Positions 51,382-58,190 of a DNA stretch of 64,000 nt are shown here, piece after piece. Every line of letters starts with the position of its first letter. Positions within the stretch are counted from its first letter, which is position 1. The notes below the pieces were generated by a model. That model had not been told where the DNA came from, did not search any database, and saw nothing but the letters and a program-made list of their open reading frames with translations. The stretch lies in NCBI RefSeq assembly GCF_001761385.1, contig NZ_CP017476.1, positions 1,849,501 to 1,913,500 on the forward strand, in the 5' to 3' direction. A program made the position numbers and the translations under genes. Source of the stretch: Hydrogenophaga crassostreae (GTDB lineage Bacteria; Pseudomonadota; Gammaproteobacteria; Burkholderiales; Burkholderiaceae_C).

Positions 51382-51415
51382 GGCGTTGTGTCTTTGAAGC
51401 GGGAGTGGGCTGTGT

Positions 51416-52444
51416 CTACGAATCGTCGCTGAATGGGTTTCGGCCAGGCTCGTAGGAAGCCGGTATCCTTGGACGCATGTTGCGCAGATTGATGGTGGTC
51501 ACGTAGGCGCGCCGCAGAAAACGGTCGGTGTTGGTTTGCACGGTACCGCTGCAGTCGGTGTATTGGCCAAGATCGGCGAAATCGTTGCTGCCCGGTGGAA
51601 CGGGGTTGGCGGTGCGGGCCAAGAGGCAGATTCGAATCGCCGTGACGCGAGCCCAGTTGGGTATGTCGGCCACTGTGTTGCCCAGCTCAGCGTCTCCTGC
51701 ATCCACGTAAGCGGTTATTTGATGCGGAACATTGGTGCCTGTGGCGCCAAATGCGTTGGTGATGCCGTAGCGGATCTGCATGTCTTCGATATTGGGTATC
51801 AAGGCTGCTGCGGCACTGAACCCGGTGCCTGCGCTGCCATCGCGACCTTTGCAGAACAAGGAAGGCACGTTGTTGGCATCGTTGGCGATGTAGTAGCGGT
51901 TGTCGGCCAGGGCGATGGGCAGGGCGCTGCCTTCGGCGGCACCGGCGACCCAATTGTTTATGCCGTTGTGGCTGCAATTGGCGGGTCTCTTTACGGGTGG
52001 GGCGCTGGAGTCGTCGGCCAACTGGCTGTTGAGCACGGTGCCTTCGTACCGAACCGCAAGTGCGTCGGGTCCGGTGCCGCTGTCACATGTCAGCGCGCTG
52101 AATGCAAGGGTGCCGCCGTTGTTGGCGCCGGCAGTACCAAAGCCGCCGTCACAGCCTCGAACCGCTGAGCCTGAAAAATTCCTTGCTCCGGTGGCGCCTA
52201 TGGTGGAGTAGCCTGCCAGCCGAATTTGTTGCTGCAGGATCTCCAGTGCCAGCGAAGCATCTTCATTCATCTGGGACTCCAGCGTGCTGGAGCGAGATGT
52301 GGAGGATGTGTTGACGTAGATGATGCCAACAGCACCCATGAGAAACAGGCCGATGGTCATGGCAACCATCAGTTCCACCAGGCTGACGCCAGCCTGGTGA
52401 ATTCGAGTGCGCTGCTGAAGCAGCATGGCAGTAGATTTTTTCAC
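51416..52444 (-). CDS. pilW: Minor pilin PilW
   Basis: 342 residues. Prepilin site HQAG|VSLVELMVAMTIGLFLMG (Glu5 present), then a long globular part typical of PilW (LEILQQQIRLAGYS is the hallmark block). Several cysteines in the globular domain. Part of the minor-pilin priming complex. Start ATG 52444 overlaps the pilV stop. Confidence 0.9.
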   Translation of the reverse strand: MKKSTAMLLQQRTRIHQAGVSLVELMVAMTIGLFLMGAVGIIYVNTSSTSRSSTLESQMNEDASLALEILQQQIRLAGYSTIGATGARNFSGSAVRGCDGGFGTAGANNGGTLAFSALTCDSGTGPDALAVRYEGTVLNSQLADDSSAPPVKRPANCSHNGINNWVAGAAEGSALPIALADNRYYIANDANNVPSLFCKGRDGSAGTGFSAAAALIPNIEDMQIRYGITNAFGATGTNVPHQITAYVDAGDAELGNTVADIPNWARVTAIRICLLARTANPVPPGSNDFADLGQYTDCSGTVQTNTDRFLRRAYVTTINLRNMRPRIPASYEPGRNPFSDDS

Positions 52445-53058
52445 AGGTCCACCTTGAAATACATGCAGCTGTAAATGGCCTGCTCAGCGGTTGTCAGCGT
52501 TGACGGGCAGTTGCCTTGCCCGGCCTCGAACAAAGAGCCCGCGAACCCGACGCCGGCGGTTGCTTGTGGGTCCGTCCAGAGAATCCAGACGTCCATGTCC
52601 CGGGCTGCAGCGGTGGGGCTGCTGACCACAACCGCATCGCCGCCGGGCAGGCGGCTCGCGACGGCGTTGAGGAAGTCCTGACGGTCAAACTGCGCCACAT
52701 TGGCCGCGGCCGCGGCCGCGGCCGCGTCTGTGTCTGTGGCTACGTTGGGCAGGTAGCTGGGTGTTCCAGTGGGTGCGGTGGCCGACAGGGCGATGTTGTA
52801 GTTCCCTAGGTCGTAGCCATACACGTTGACCCTGGCCCGGTCGGCGTAATCGTTGACCAGTGCCAAGCCAGTCAGGCGCAGTTGGGACGTTTTGTTGTAG
52901 CTGAAGGTGGCGCCGGACAGGCCAGCGATGCCCAGCAGACCAACCGAAACCAACAAGATGGCCACCAGCACTTCAATCAGGCTGGAGCCTGATTGACGCA
53001 AAGATGCCTGCGGGGCAGAAGCCGATGGCGAACGGGCCTTAACGGGTGCGTTGGTCAT
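52441..53058 (-). CDS. pilV: Minor pilin PilV
   Basis: 205 residues. Prepilin site RQSG|SSLIEVLVAILLVSVGLLG with Glu5, followed by the usual helix (SQLRLTGLALVNDYADRARVN). A run of eight alanines near residue 115 is encoded by the GGCCGC tandem repeat at 52702-52725. C-terminal cysteines (GNCPSTL, YSCMYF). Belongs to the pilVWXY1E operon. Confidence 0.88.
   Translation of the reverse strand: MTNAPVKARSPSASAPQASLRQSGSSLIEVLVAILLVSVGLLGIAGLSGATFSYNKTSQLRLTGLALVNDYADRARVNVYGYDLGNYNIALSATAPTGTPSYLPNVATDTDAAAAAAAANVAQFDRQDFLNAVASRLPGGDAVVVSSPTAAARDMDVWILWTDPQATAGVGFAGSLFEAGQGNCPSTLTTAEQAIYSCMYFKVDL
52702..52725. repeat. Four tandem GGCCGC hexamers inside pilV
   Basis: Four perfect copies of GGCCGC encode an alanine run in PilV. 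The 6-base unit keeps the reading frame, so copy changes would alter alanine number, not switch the gene off. Confidence 0.9.
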
Positions 53059-53061
53059 GGA

Positions 53062-53610
53062 TCAGATGGGTCCTGTTGAAGTGGTTGCGCGACCCGTGCG
53101 GCTGATGGCAACCCGGTTGACTTTGGTCGTGGTGAGTGCGCCATAGGGCGTCACGGTGATCGTCGTTGCGGCCGAACCGAGCAGACCGCTGGGCAGGAAA
53201 ATCAGGCTGGTGATGCCGCCGTCTCCCGTCATGGAAGCGGTGCCAGACACGGCTCCGTTGACTTTCAGAACGCGATCGTCCGCGTCGATGGCTTGGTCTG
53301 CATTGAGGTCGACATACAGAATCCATCCCGTGTTCCACTCGCTGGTGCCTGCACAGGCCGTCCCGTTGATGGTTGGGCAGGCAACAACCTGCCTTGACGT
53401 TTTGATCGATTCGGTGCGGGCGAGTTGCAAATCTGCGGTCAGCGCGCGGGACGCACTGTCTCTTCGCCAGTTCCGAACAAACTCGCTGTAGTTGGGGTAG
53501 GCCAATGTACCCAAAATGGCAACGATCGCAATCGTGATCATCAACTCGATCAGCGTGAAGCCTTTGACCAAGCTTGGCCGCGTCGATGGAAGGTGGTGTG
53601 AGATTTTCAA
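53062..53610 (-). CDS. Type II/IV pseudopilin, GspH/FimT family
   Basis: 182 residues. Prepilin site SLVKG|FTLIELMITIAIVAILG with Glu5, then NYSEFVRNWRRDSASRALTADLQLARTESI, the FimT/FimU helix. The C-terminal beta domain includes two cysteines (VACPTINGTACAG). The start is TTG 53610, with GGAG 7 bases upstream in the leader. The ATG-started alternatives lie in another gene. Probably one of the two FimT/FimU-like priming pseudopilins of the operon. Confidence 0.82.
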   Translation of the reverse strand: MKISHHLPSTRPSLVKGFTLIELMITIAIVAILGTLAYPNYSEFVRNWRRDSASRALTADLQLARTESIKTSRQVVACPTINGTACAGTSEWNTGWILYVDLNADQAIDADDRVLKVNGAVSGTASMTGDGGITSLIFLPSGLLGSAATTITVTPYGALTTTKVNRVAISRTGRATTSTGPI

Positions 53611-53719
53611 TTTGCAGCTCCGTACTGCAATGTATCGGTCATTCAGGCCGTTTTTGAGGTGCGCTGACGTGCGGTTGCTTTCGAATGTCTGAGCGGTAAA
53701 AGGTATTCCTTTTTTGCCT

Positions 53720-54259
53720 TTAGGTTTGGTCTTCGCTGAGCCGAAGCCGTCCGATACGGTTGATGATGATACGCATCGGATGGCCTGTGCGAGGCACGAC
53801 AACCAGGCTGCTCATGCCGGAAGCCATGAGGCCACTTGGCATGAAAACAAATTGTCGAACCCCGTTTGAAGACCTCAGGCTGGCGATGCCAGCCAATGGA
53901 CCTGTGACGGCAATCACGGTGTCATCGGCGTCGAGCACCTTGTTGGTGTTGTCGTCTTGAAAAACCAGCCACCCGCTTGACCACTCCCTTTGAGAGGCCT
54001 CTGCACACTGTGTTCCATCGATGCTGTTGCACATGATGACGCGCCGCGTTGATTTGATTGCGGCGGCCCTGGCCAGTTGCAAGTGGCTGACGATGGCTCG
54101 CGTTGCGCTATCCCGGTGCCACTTTGCCAGCATGCCGCCCAATGTGGGCACCGCCAAGCCCAAGAGTATGGCCAATACGGCCATGGTGATGAGCAGCTCG
54201 ACAAGCGTGAAGCCGCGTAACGGTGAACGTGTGCAGGCTTTTTGGTTGTATTTCAGCAT
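53720..54259 (-). CDS. Type II/IV pseudopilin, GspH/FimT family
   Basis: 179 residues. Prepilin site LRG|FTLVELLITMAVLAILLG with Glu5. The downstream helix KWHRDSATRAIVSHLQLARAAAIKS closely parallels the next gene's, so the two are tandem paralogues. Two cysteines in the beta domain (IMCNSIDGTQC). First gene of the minor-pilin operon; 109 bases separate it from the second. Confidence 0.86.
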   Translation of the reverse strand: MLKYNQKACTRSPLRGFTLVELLITMAVLAILLGLAVPTLGGMLAKWHRDSATRAIVSHLQLARAAAIKSTRRVIMCNSIDGTQCAEASQREWSSGWLVFQDDNTNKVLDADDTVIAVTGPLAGIASLRSSNGVRQFVFMPSGLMASGMSSLVVVPRTGHPMRIIINRIGRLRLSEDQT

Positions 54260-54379
54260 CCCATACCTCCATTGTGTAAACTTTAAGTTTACTAATAATG
54301 GTTGGTATGGACTCTTAATACCTACTCAATTGTGGGTATGTAAATAACGGCAGCCATGTTGCCGCATGGACATCGCTTT
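54260..54379 (-). promoter_or_regulatory. Promoter region of the minor-pilin operon with palindromes
   Basis: AT-rich 120 bases ahead of the pil operon. It contains a perfect palindrome, GTAAACTT-T-AAGTTTAC (54276-54292), 17 bases before the start codon. A second inverted repeat GGTAT...ATACC lies at about 54303-54323. They resemble operator sites or leader hairpins. GGAGG is close to the ATG. I see no sigma-54 type -24/-12 motif. Confidence 0.5.
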
Positions 54380-54829
<450 letters not shown>

Positions 54830-54854
54830 GGGATGGCCATTCTGAACGCAGTGG

Positions 54855-54893
54855 AAAAAAAGCCGCCCGATGGCCTGGGCGCAGTCGGGCGGC
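54855..54893 (-). terminator. Intrinsic terminator of glyA
   Basis: Read on the minus strand, GCCGCCCGA (54893-54885) pairs perfectly with TCGGGCGGC (54870-54862) around a 14-base loop. Seven T residues follow (54861-54855). It lies 40 bases after the glyA stop and upstream of nrdR, so nrdR needs read-through or its own promoter. Confidence 0.85.
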
Positions 54894-54932
54894 CGGTGGG
54901 TGGCGCGGGTGTTTGCCCGCAACCACCACGGA

Positions 54933-56177
54933 TCACTTGTACACCGGGAAGCGGGCAGTCAGGGCGTTGACCTTGGCGCGCACGGCCTCGATGTTGGCCG
55001 GATCGCGCGGGTTGTCCAGCACGTCGGCGATCAGGTGGGCGGTGGCGCGGGCTTCTTCGTCCTTGAAGCCGCGGGTGGTCATGGCGGGGGTGCCGATGCG
55101 CACGCCGCTGGTGACCATGGGCTTTTCGGGGTCGTTGGGGATGGCATTCTTGTTGATCGTCATGTGGGCGCTGCCCAGCACGGCTTCGGCTTCTTTGCCG
55201 GTGATGCCCTTGGCGCGCAGGTCGACCAGCATGACGTGGCTCTCGGTGCGGCCGCTGATGATGCGCAGGCCGCGTTCGGTCAGGGTGTCGGCCACAATCT
55301 GGGCGTTTTTCAGCACTTGCTGCTGGTAGACCTTGAACTCAGGCTGGAGCGCTTCCTTGAATGCCACGGCCTTGGCAGCGATGACATGCATCAACGGGCC
55401 GCCTTGCAGGCCGGGGAAGATGGCGCTGTTGATGACCTTTTCGTGTTCGGCCTTCATCAGAATCAGGCCGCCGCGCGGGCCACGCAGGCTTTTGTGCGTG
55501 GTGGAGGTCACGACATCGGCGTGGGGCACGGGGTTGGGGTAGATGCCGGCTGCGATCAGGCCGGCATAGTGGGCCATGTCGACCATGAAGATCGCGCCCA
55601 CGTCTTTGGCCACTTTGGCAAAACGCTCGAAATCGATGCGCAGGCTGTATGCCGAGGCGCCGGCGATGATGAGCTTGGGCTTGGATTCGTGGGCCTTGCG
55701 CTCCATGGCGTCGTAGTCGATGGCTTCGTTGGCGTCGAGGCCGTAGCTGACCACGTTGAACCATTTGCCGCTCATGTTCAGGGCCATGCCGTGGGTCAGG
55801 TGACCACCTTCGGCCAGGCTCATGCCCATGATGGTGTCGCCGGGCTTCAGAAAGGCGAGGAACACGGCTTCGTTGGCCGAGGCGCCGCAGTGGGCTTGCA
55901 CGTTGGCGGCATCGGCCCCGAACAGTTGCTTCACACGATCGATGGCGAGTTGCTCGGCCACGTCAACATGCTCACAACCGCCGTAGTAGCGGCGGCCTGG
56001 GTAGCCCTCGGCGTATTTGTTGGTGAGCTGGGTGCCCTGCGCGGCCATGACGGCGGGCGAGGCGTAGTTTTCGCTGGCGATCAGCTCGATATGGTGTTCC
56101 TGGCGCGCGTTTTCGGCCTGGATGGCTGCAAACAACTCGGGGTCGGTTTGCTCGATGAGGATGTTGCGGTCGTACAT
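54933..56177 (-). CDS. glyA: Serine hydroxymethyltransferase
   Basis: 414 residues, full length. It has the PLP-enzyme blocks IELIASENYAS, GYPGRRYYGGCE and VVTSTTHKSLRGPRGG, where the last Lys forms the Schiff base. Interconverts serine and glycine with tetrahydrofolate and supplies one-carbon units. ATG 56177. Its leader contains a ZTP-type riboswitch (56224-56400), which fits folate and purine stress control. Ends at a strong terminator. Confidence 0.97.
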   Translation of the reverse strand: MYDRNILIEQTDPELFAAIQAENARQEHHIELIASENYASPAVMAAQGTQLTNKYAEGYPGRRYYGGCEHVDVAEQLAIDRVKQLFGADAANVQAHCGASANEAVFLAFLKPGDTIMGMSLAEGGHLTHGMALNMSGKWFNVVSYGLDANEAIDYDAMERKAHESKPKLIIAGASAYSLRIDFERFAKVAKDVGAIFMVDMAHYAGLIAAGIYPNPVPHADVVTSTTHKSLRGPRGGLILMKAEHEKVINSAIFPGLQGGPLMHVIAAKAVAFKEALQPEFKVYQQQVLKNAQIVADTLTERGLRIISGRTESHVMLVDLRAKGITGKEAEAVLGSAHMTINKNAIPNDPEKPMVTSGVRIGTPAMTTRGFKDEEARATAHLIADVLDNPRDPANIEAVRAKVNALTARFPVYK

Positions 56178-56223
56178 GGTGGCAGTCCTGTGAAGACGAA
56201 AATCCCTGTGCATGTTGACAAGG

Positions 56224-56400
56224 GCTGCCCAGGCGAACGGCTGAACACCTTCGGGTCCAATGATCCGGAGGCGGTACGCTTCCCCGTGGTGATCTGGAGG
56301 GTAGGGCGGTCAACGCCGGTTCCAGGGGCCACGTCGGTTGCGCTCCGACGAGGCCAGAGACCGTCGTGTTGAGCGCACCTATCGCCAGTTGCGTACCGTG
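56224..56400 (-). promoter_or_regulatory. ZTP (pfl) riboswitch upstream of glyA
   Basis: On the minus strand the RNA starts GGTACGC AACTGGCG ATAGGTG and ends its first domain with CACC ACGGGGAAGCGTACC. GGTACGC (56397-56391) pairs perfectly with GCGTACC (56279-56273) as P1, and GGTG pairs with CACC as P2. The second conserved part, CGCCTGGGCA (56235-56226), follows after the linker. These match the ACTGGCG, CGGGGA-GCG and CGCCTGGGCA blocks of the ZTP/pfl motif, known to sit before glyA and purine/folate genes. An 80-90 base insertion between P2 strands, including a hairpin GCGCTC...GAGCGC, is longer than usual. A TAAACT just upstream (56409-56404) is a candidate -10. Confidence 0.87.
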
Positions 56401-56434
56401 CTGAGTTTATCCGAGCTTGAGCCTCGGATGCGCT

Positions 56435-57382
56435 TCAGGAGCGAACCAGCGCGACGGTCTCGGTATCGCTCTTGGGTTTGACCACGGTGTCGACGTTGAT
56501 GATGGGCTTGGGCGTCGTGAGGGTTTCGATGGCTTCGGCGCTGGGTTCTGTCAACGCGGCCGTATCCATGGATGGCGCTGCTGGCGCTTCGATCACCGGT
56601 GCAGGGCGGTAAATGGGAAACACCCTTGGCATGGGTTTGCCCAAGGCAACGCTCTGGATGCGCAGATGCTCCGCCATGACCTTGTTGATATACCCGCTGC
56701 CATCGGTCGTCACAGCACCCACGTACAAGCGCAAGCCGCCTTCGATCGATCCGGCGCGCTTGACACAATCATGCAGGACGCGGGCGCCTACGCGCAGGTT
56801 TGACACGGGGTCAAAGGCGGCCAGCCGGCCGCCGAAGTCTTCGTATTTGTCGGTATGTACCCGGGTGAGGACTTGCATCAGCCCTTGGGCGCCCACAGGG
56901 CTTTGTGCGAACGGGTTGAAGCGCGATTCGATCGCCATCACGGCCAAGAGCAACGTGGGGTCGAGTCGAACCCGCTCGCCCACTTCGAAGGCTTCCGCCA
57001 CCAGAACACCAAGCGGTTCGGGCGCCACGCGGTATTTCCGGCTCAGCCAGTAAGCGACGTTGGCCTGTTGCTTGGGGAGGTTGGTGGGATGAAGGGCTGT
57101 GGCGCGCTCGGCCGCATCGGGCTCGGCCGTGATGACGGGTTCTTGCGAGGCCACCATTTCGGAGTCCTGCCGGTCTTGCAACCAGGTCAACAACTGGCGT
57201 TCGGTTTCCTGGCGCAGGTCTGGCCGCGCGCTCAAAGCAATCACCACCATGGCCAGCAGCATGCCGGTCATGGCCATGCCATTGTGGGTAAAACCGACGA
57301 AGCCGTTGTACATATCACTCAATGCCATGCGCAACGGGGACTTGGGGGCGCTCCTGCTGGCGCTGTTCAATTTGGGACTCAT
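56435..57382 (-). CDS. Lytic transglycosylase (SLT domain)
   Basis: 315 residues. An N-terminal membrane anchor (residues ~38-52, MTGMLLAMVVIALSA) is followed by a linker. The SLT catalytic core has AIESRFNPFAQSPVGAQGLMQV; the Glu of AIESRFN is the catalytic acid and GAQGLMQ the conserved second motif. It ends in a Pro/Ala-rich tail. Cleaves peptidoglycan glycan strands, probably from the inner membrane into the periplasm. Encoded just upstream of glyA on the same strand. Confidence 0.87.
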   Translation of the reverse strand: MSPKLNSASRSAPKSPLRMALSDMYNGFVGFTHNGMAMTGMLLAMVVIALSARPDLRQETERQLLTWLQDRQDSEMVASQEPVITAEPDAAERATALHPTNLPKQQANVAYWLSRKYRVAPEPLGVLVAEAFEVGERVRLDPTLLLAVMAIESRFNPFAQSPVGAQGLMQVLTRVHTDKYEDFGGRLAAFDPVSNLRVGARVLHDCVKRAGSIEGGLRLYVGAVTTDGSGYINKVMAEHLRIQSVALGKPMPRVFPIYRPAPVIEAPAAPSMDTAALTEPSAEAIETLTTPKPIINVDTVVKPKSDTETVALVRS

Positions 57383-58190
57383 GCGTTTCTCCTGACGTAC
57401 AAAGGGCCACTCATATCGAGCGGTTCAGTGCAAAGGGGTGTGTCTCTTGGTTCTGTGTCACTCGGCAAATGGGGCCGGAGAAATCGCGGTGGTCGGGTGT
57501 CTGCCTTTGCGCAAGATACCTCGGGTTAACCCGCAATCAGAACGAACTGGCCGGATCGTATGGGCTGTTACATGCCTAGTCAATTGTAAAAGATGAATCT
57601 TTAACAACTTTTTGATCTAAGAATTTTCGAATGAAGGGAGTGCTTTGACTTTGCTAGCGGCGAGTTGAACCCTGCATTGAGCGAAAGGCCATCACCATAA
57701 TTGGGGTGCCGTTGATCGGATGCGATGGAGCTGGCCACCTTTACCTGAAGGGTGTAGCGTGTATCAATCGTATGCCTTATGTGATTGACAAACCCTATTC
57801 GTTGAGGAGGGATTTCGCTTGAGCCCTTCGGGATGCTGGCGTAAGCTCGGGCTGCCGGTTCCAGACTGGCATGAGCCAAAAGCAGTGTCTCACTGACGAT
57901 GGCGCACCATAGGAGCAATCTTTTGCTCCCGGGTTGGCGAGACGAATCTCTCTTGCCATCCCAAGCTACGGCAAGGGTTTTATGCCCGCCGTCAGCCCCG
58001 GCAAGCCTTTGGTTTCGCCGGGGCTTCTTCTTTGTCGTGCGCTTTGCCTGTGTGGGCCAACAGCGGCGACAATATGCGGGTTGGCCGTTGCAGCAAACGC
58101 TGCGCCTGACCTCACTGTTGCCCTTGTTATTGGCACGTCGCTGATTTTTAATCGCAAAGCCACCCCCCAGCCCCAGTCACGGAATCTGTT
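57383..58190. other. Divergent, partly AT-rich intergenic region
   Basis: 808 bases between the divergent transglycosylase and DUF349 genes. The part from about 57560 to 57930 is visibly AT-richer than its surroundings. It could encode a 105-residue protein on the minus strand (57601-57918, TTG start, no family, hydrophobic N-terminus), which I consider unproven. Hairpins include AAAGAT-GA-ATCTTT (57589-57602) and GGAGCAA/TTGCTCC (57912-57929). A terminator-like hairpin is listed separately. Confidence 0.4.
57995..58035 (+). terminator. Intrinsic terminator-like hairpin with T-rich tail
   Basis: GCCCCGGC (57995-58002) and GCCGGGGC (58017-58024) pair perfectly around a 14-base loop and are followed by TTCTTCTTTG. 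On the + strand it lies upstream of the DUF349 gene and downstream of no annotated gene. It therefore implies a short + strand transcript ending here, or an attenuator in the DUF349 leader. Confidence 0.55.

Noticed and set aside
52681..52730. CRISPR-like repeat
   Set aside because: It is a simple hexanucleotide coding repeat without spacers.
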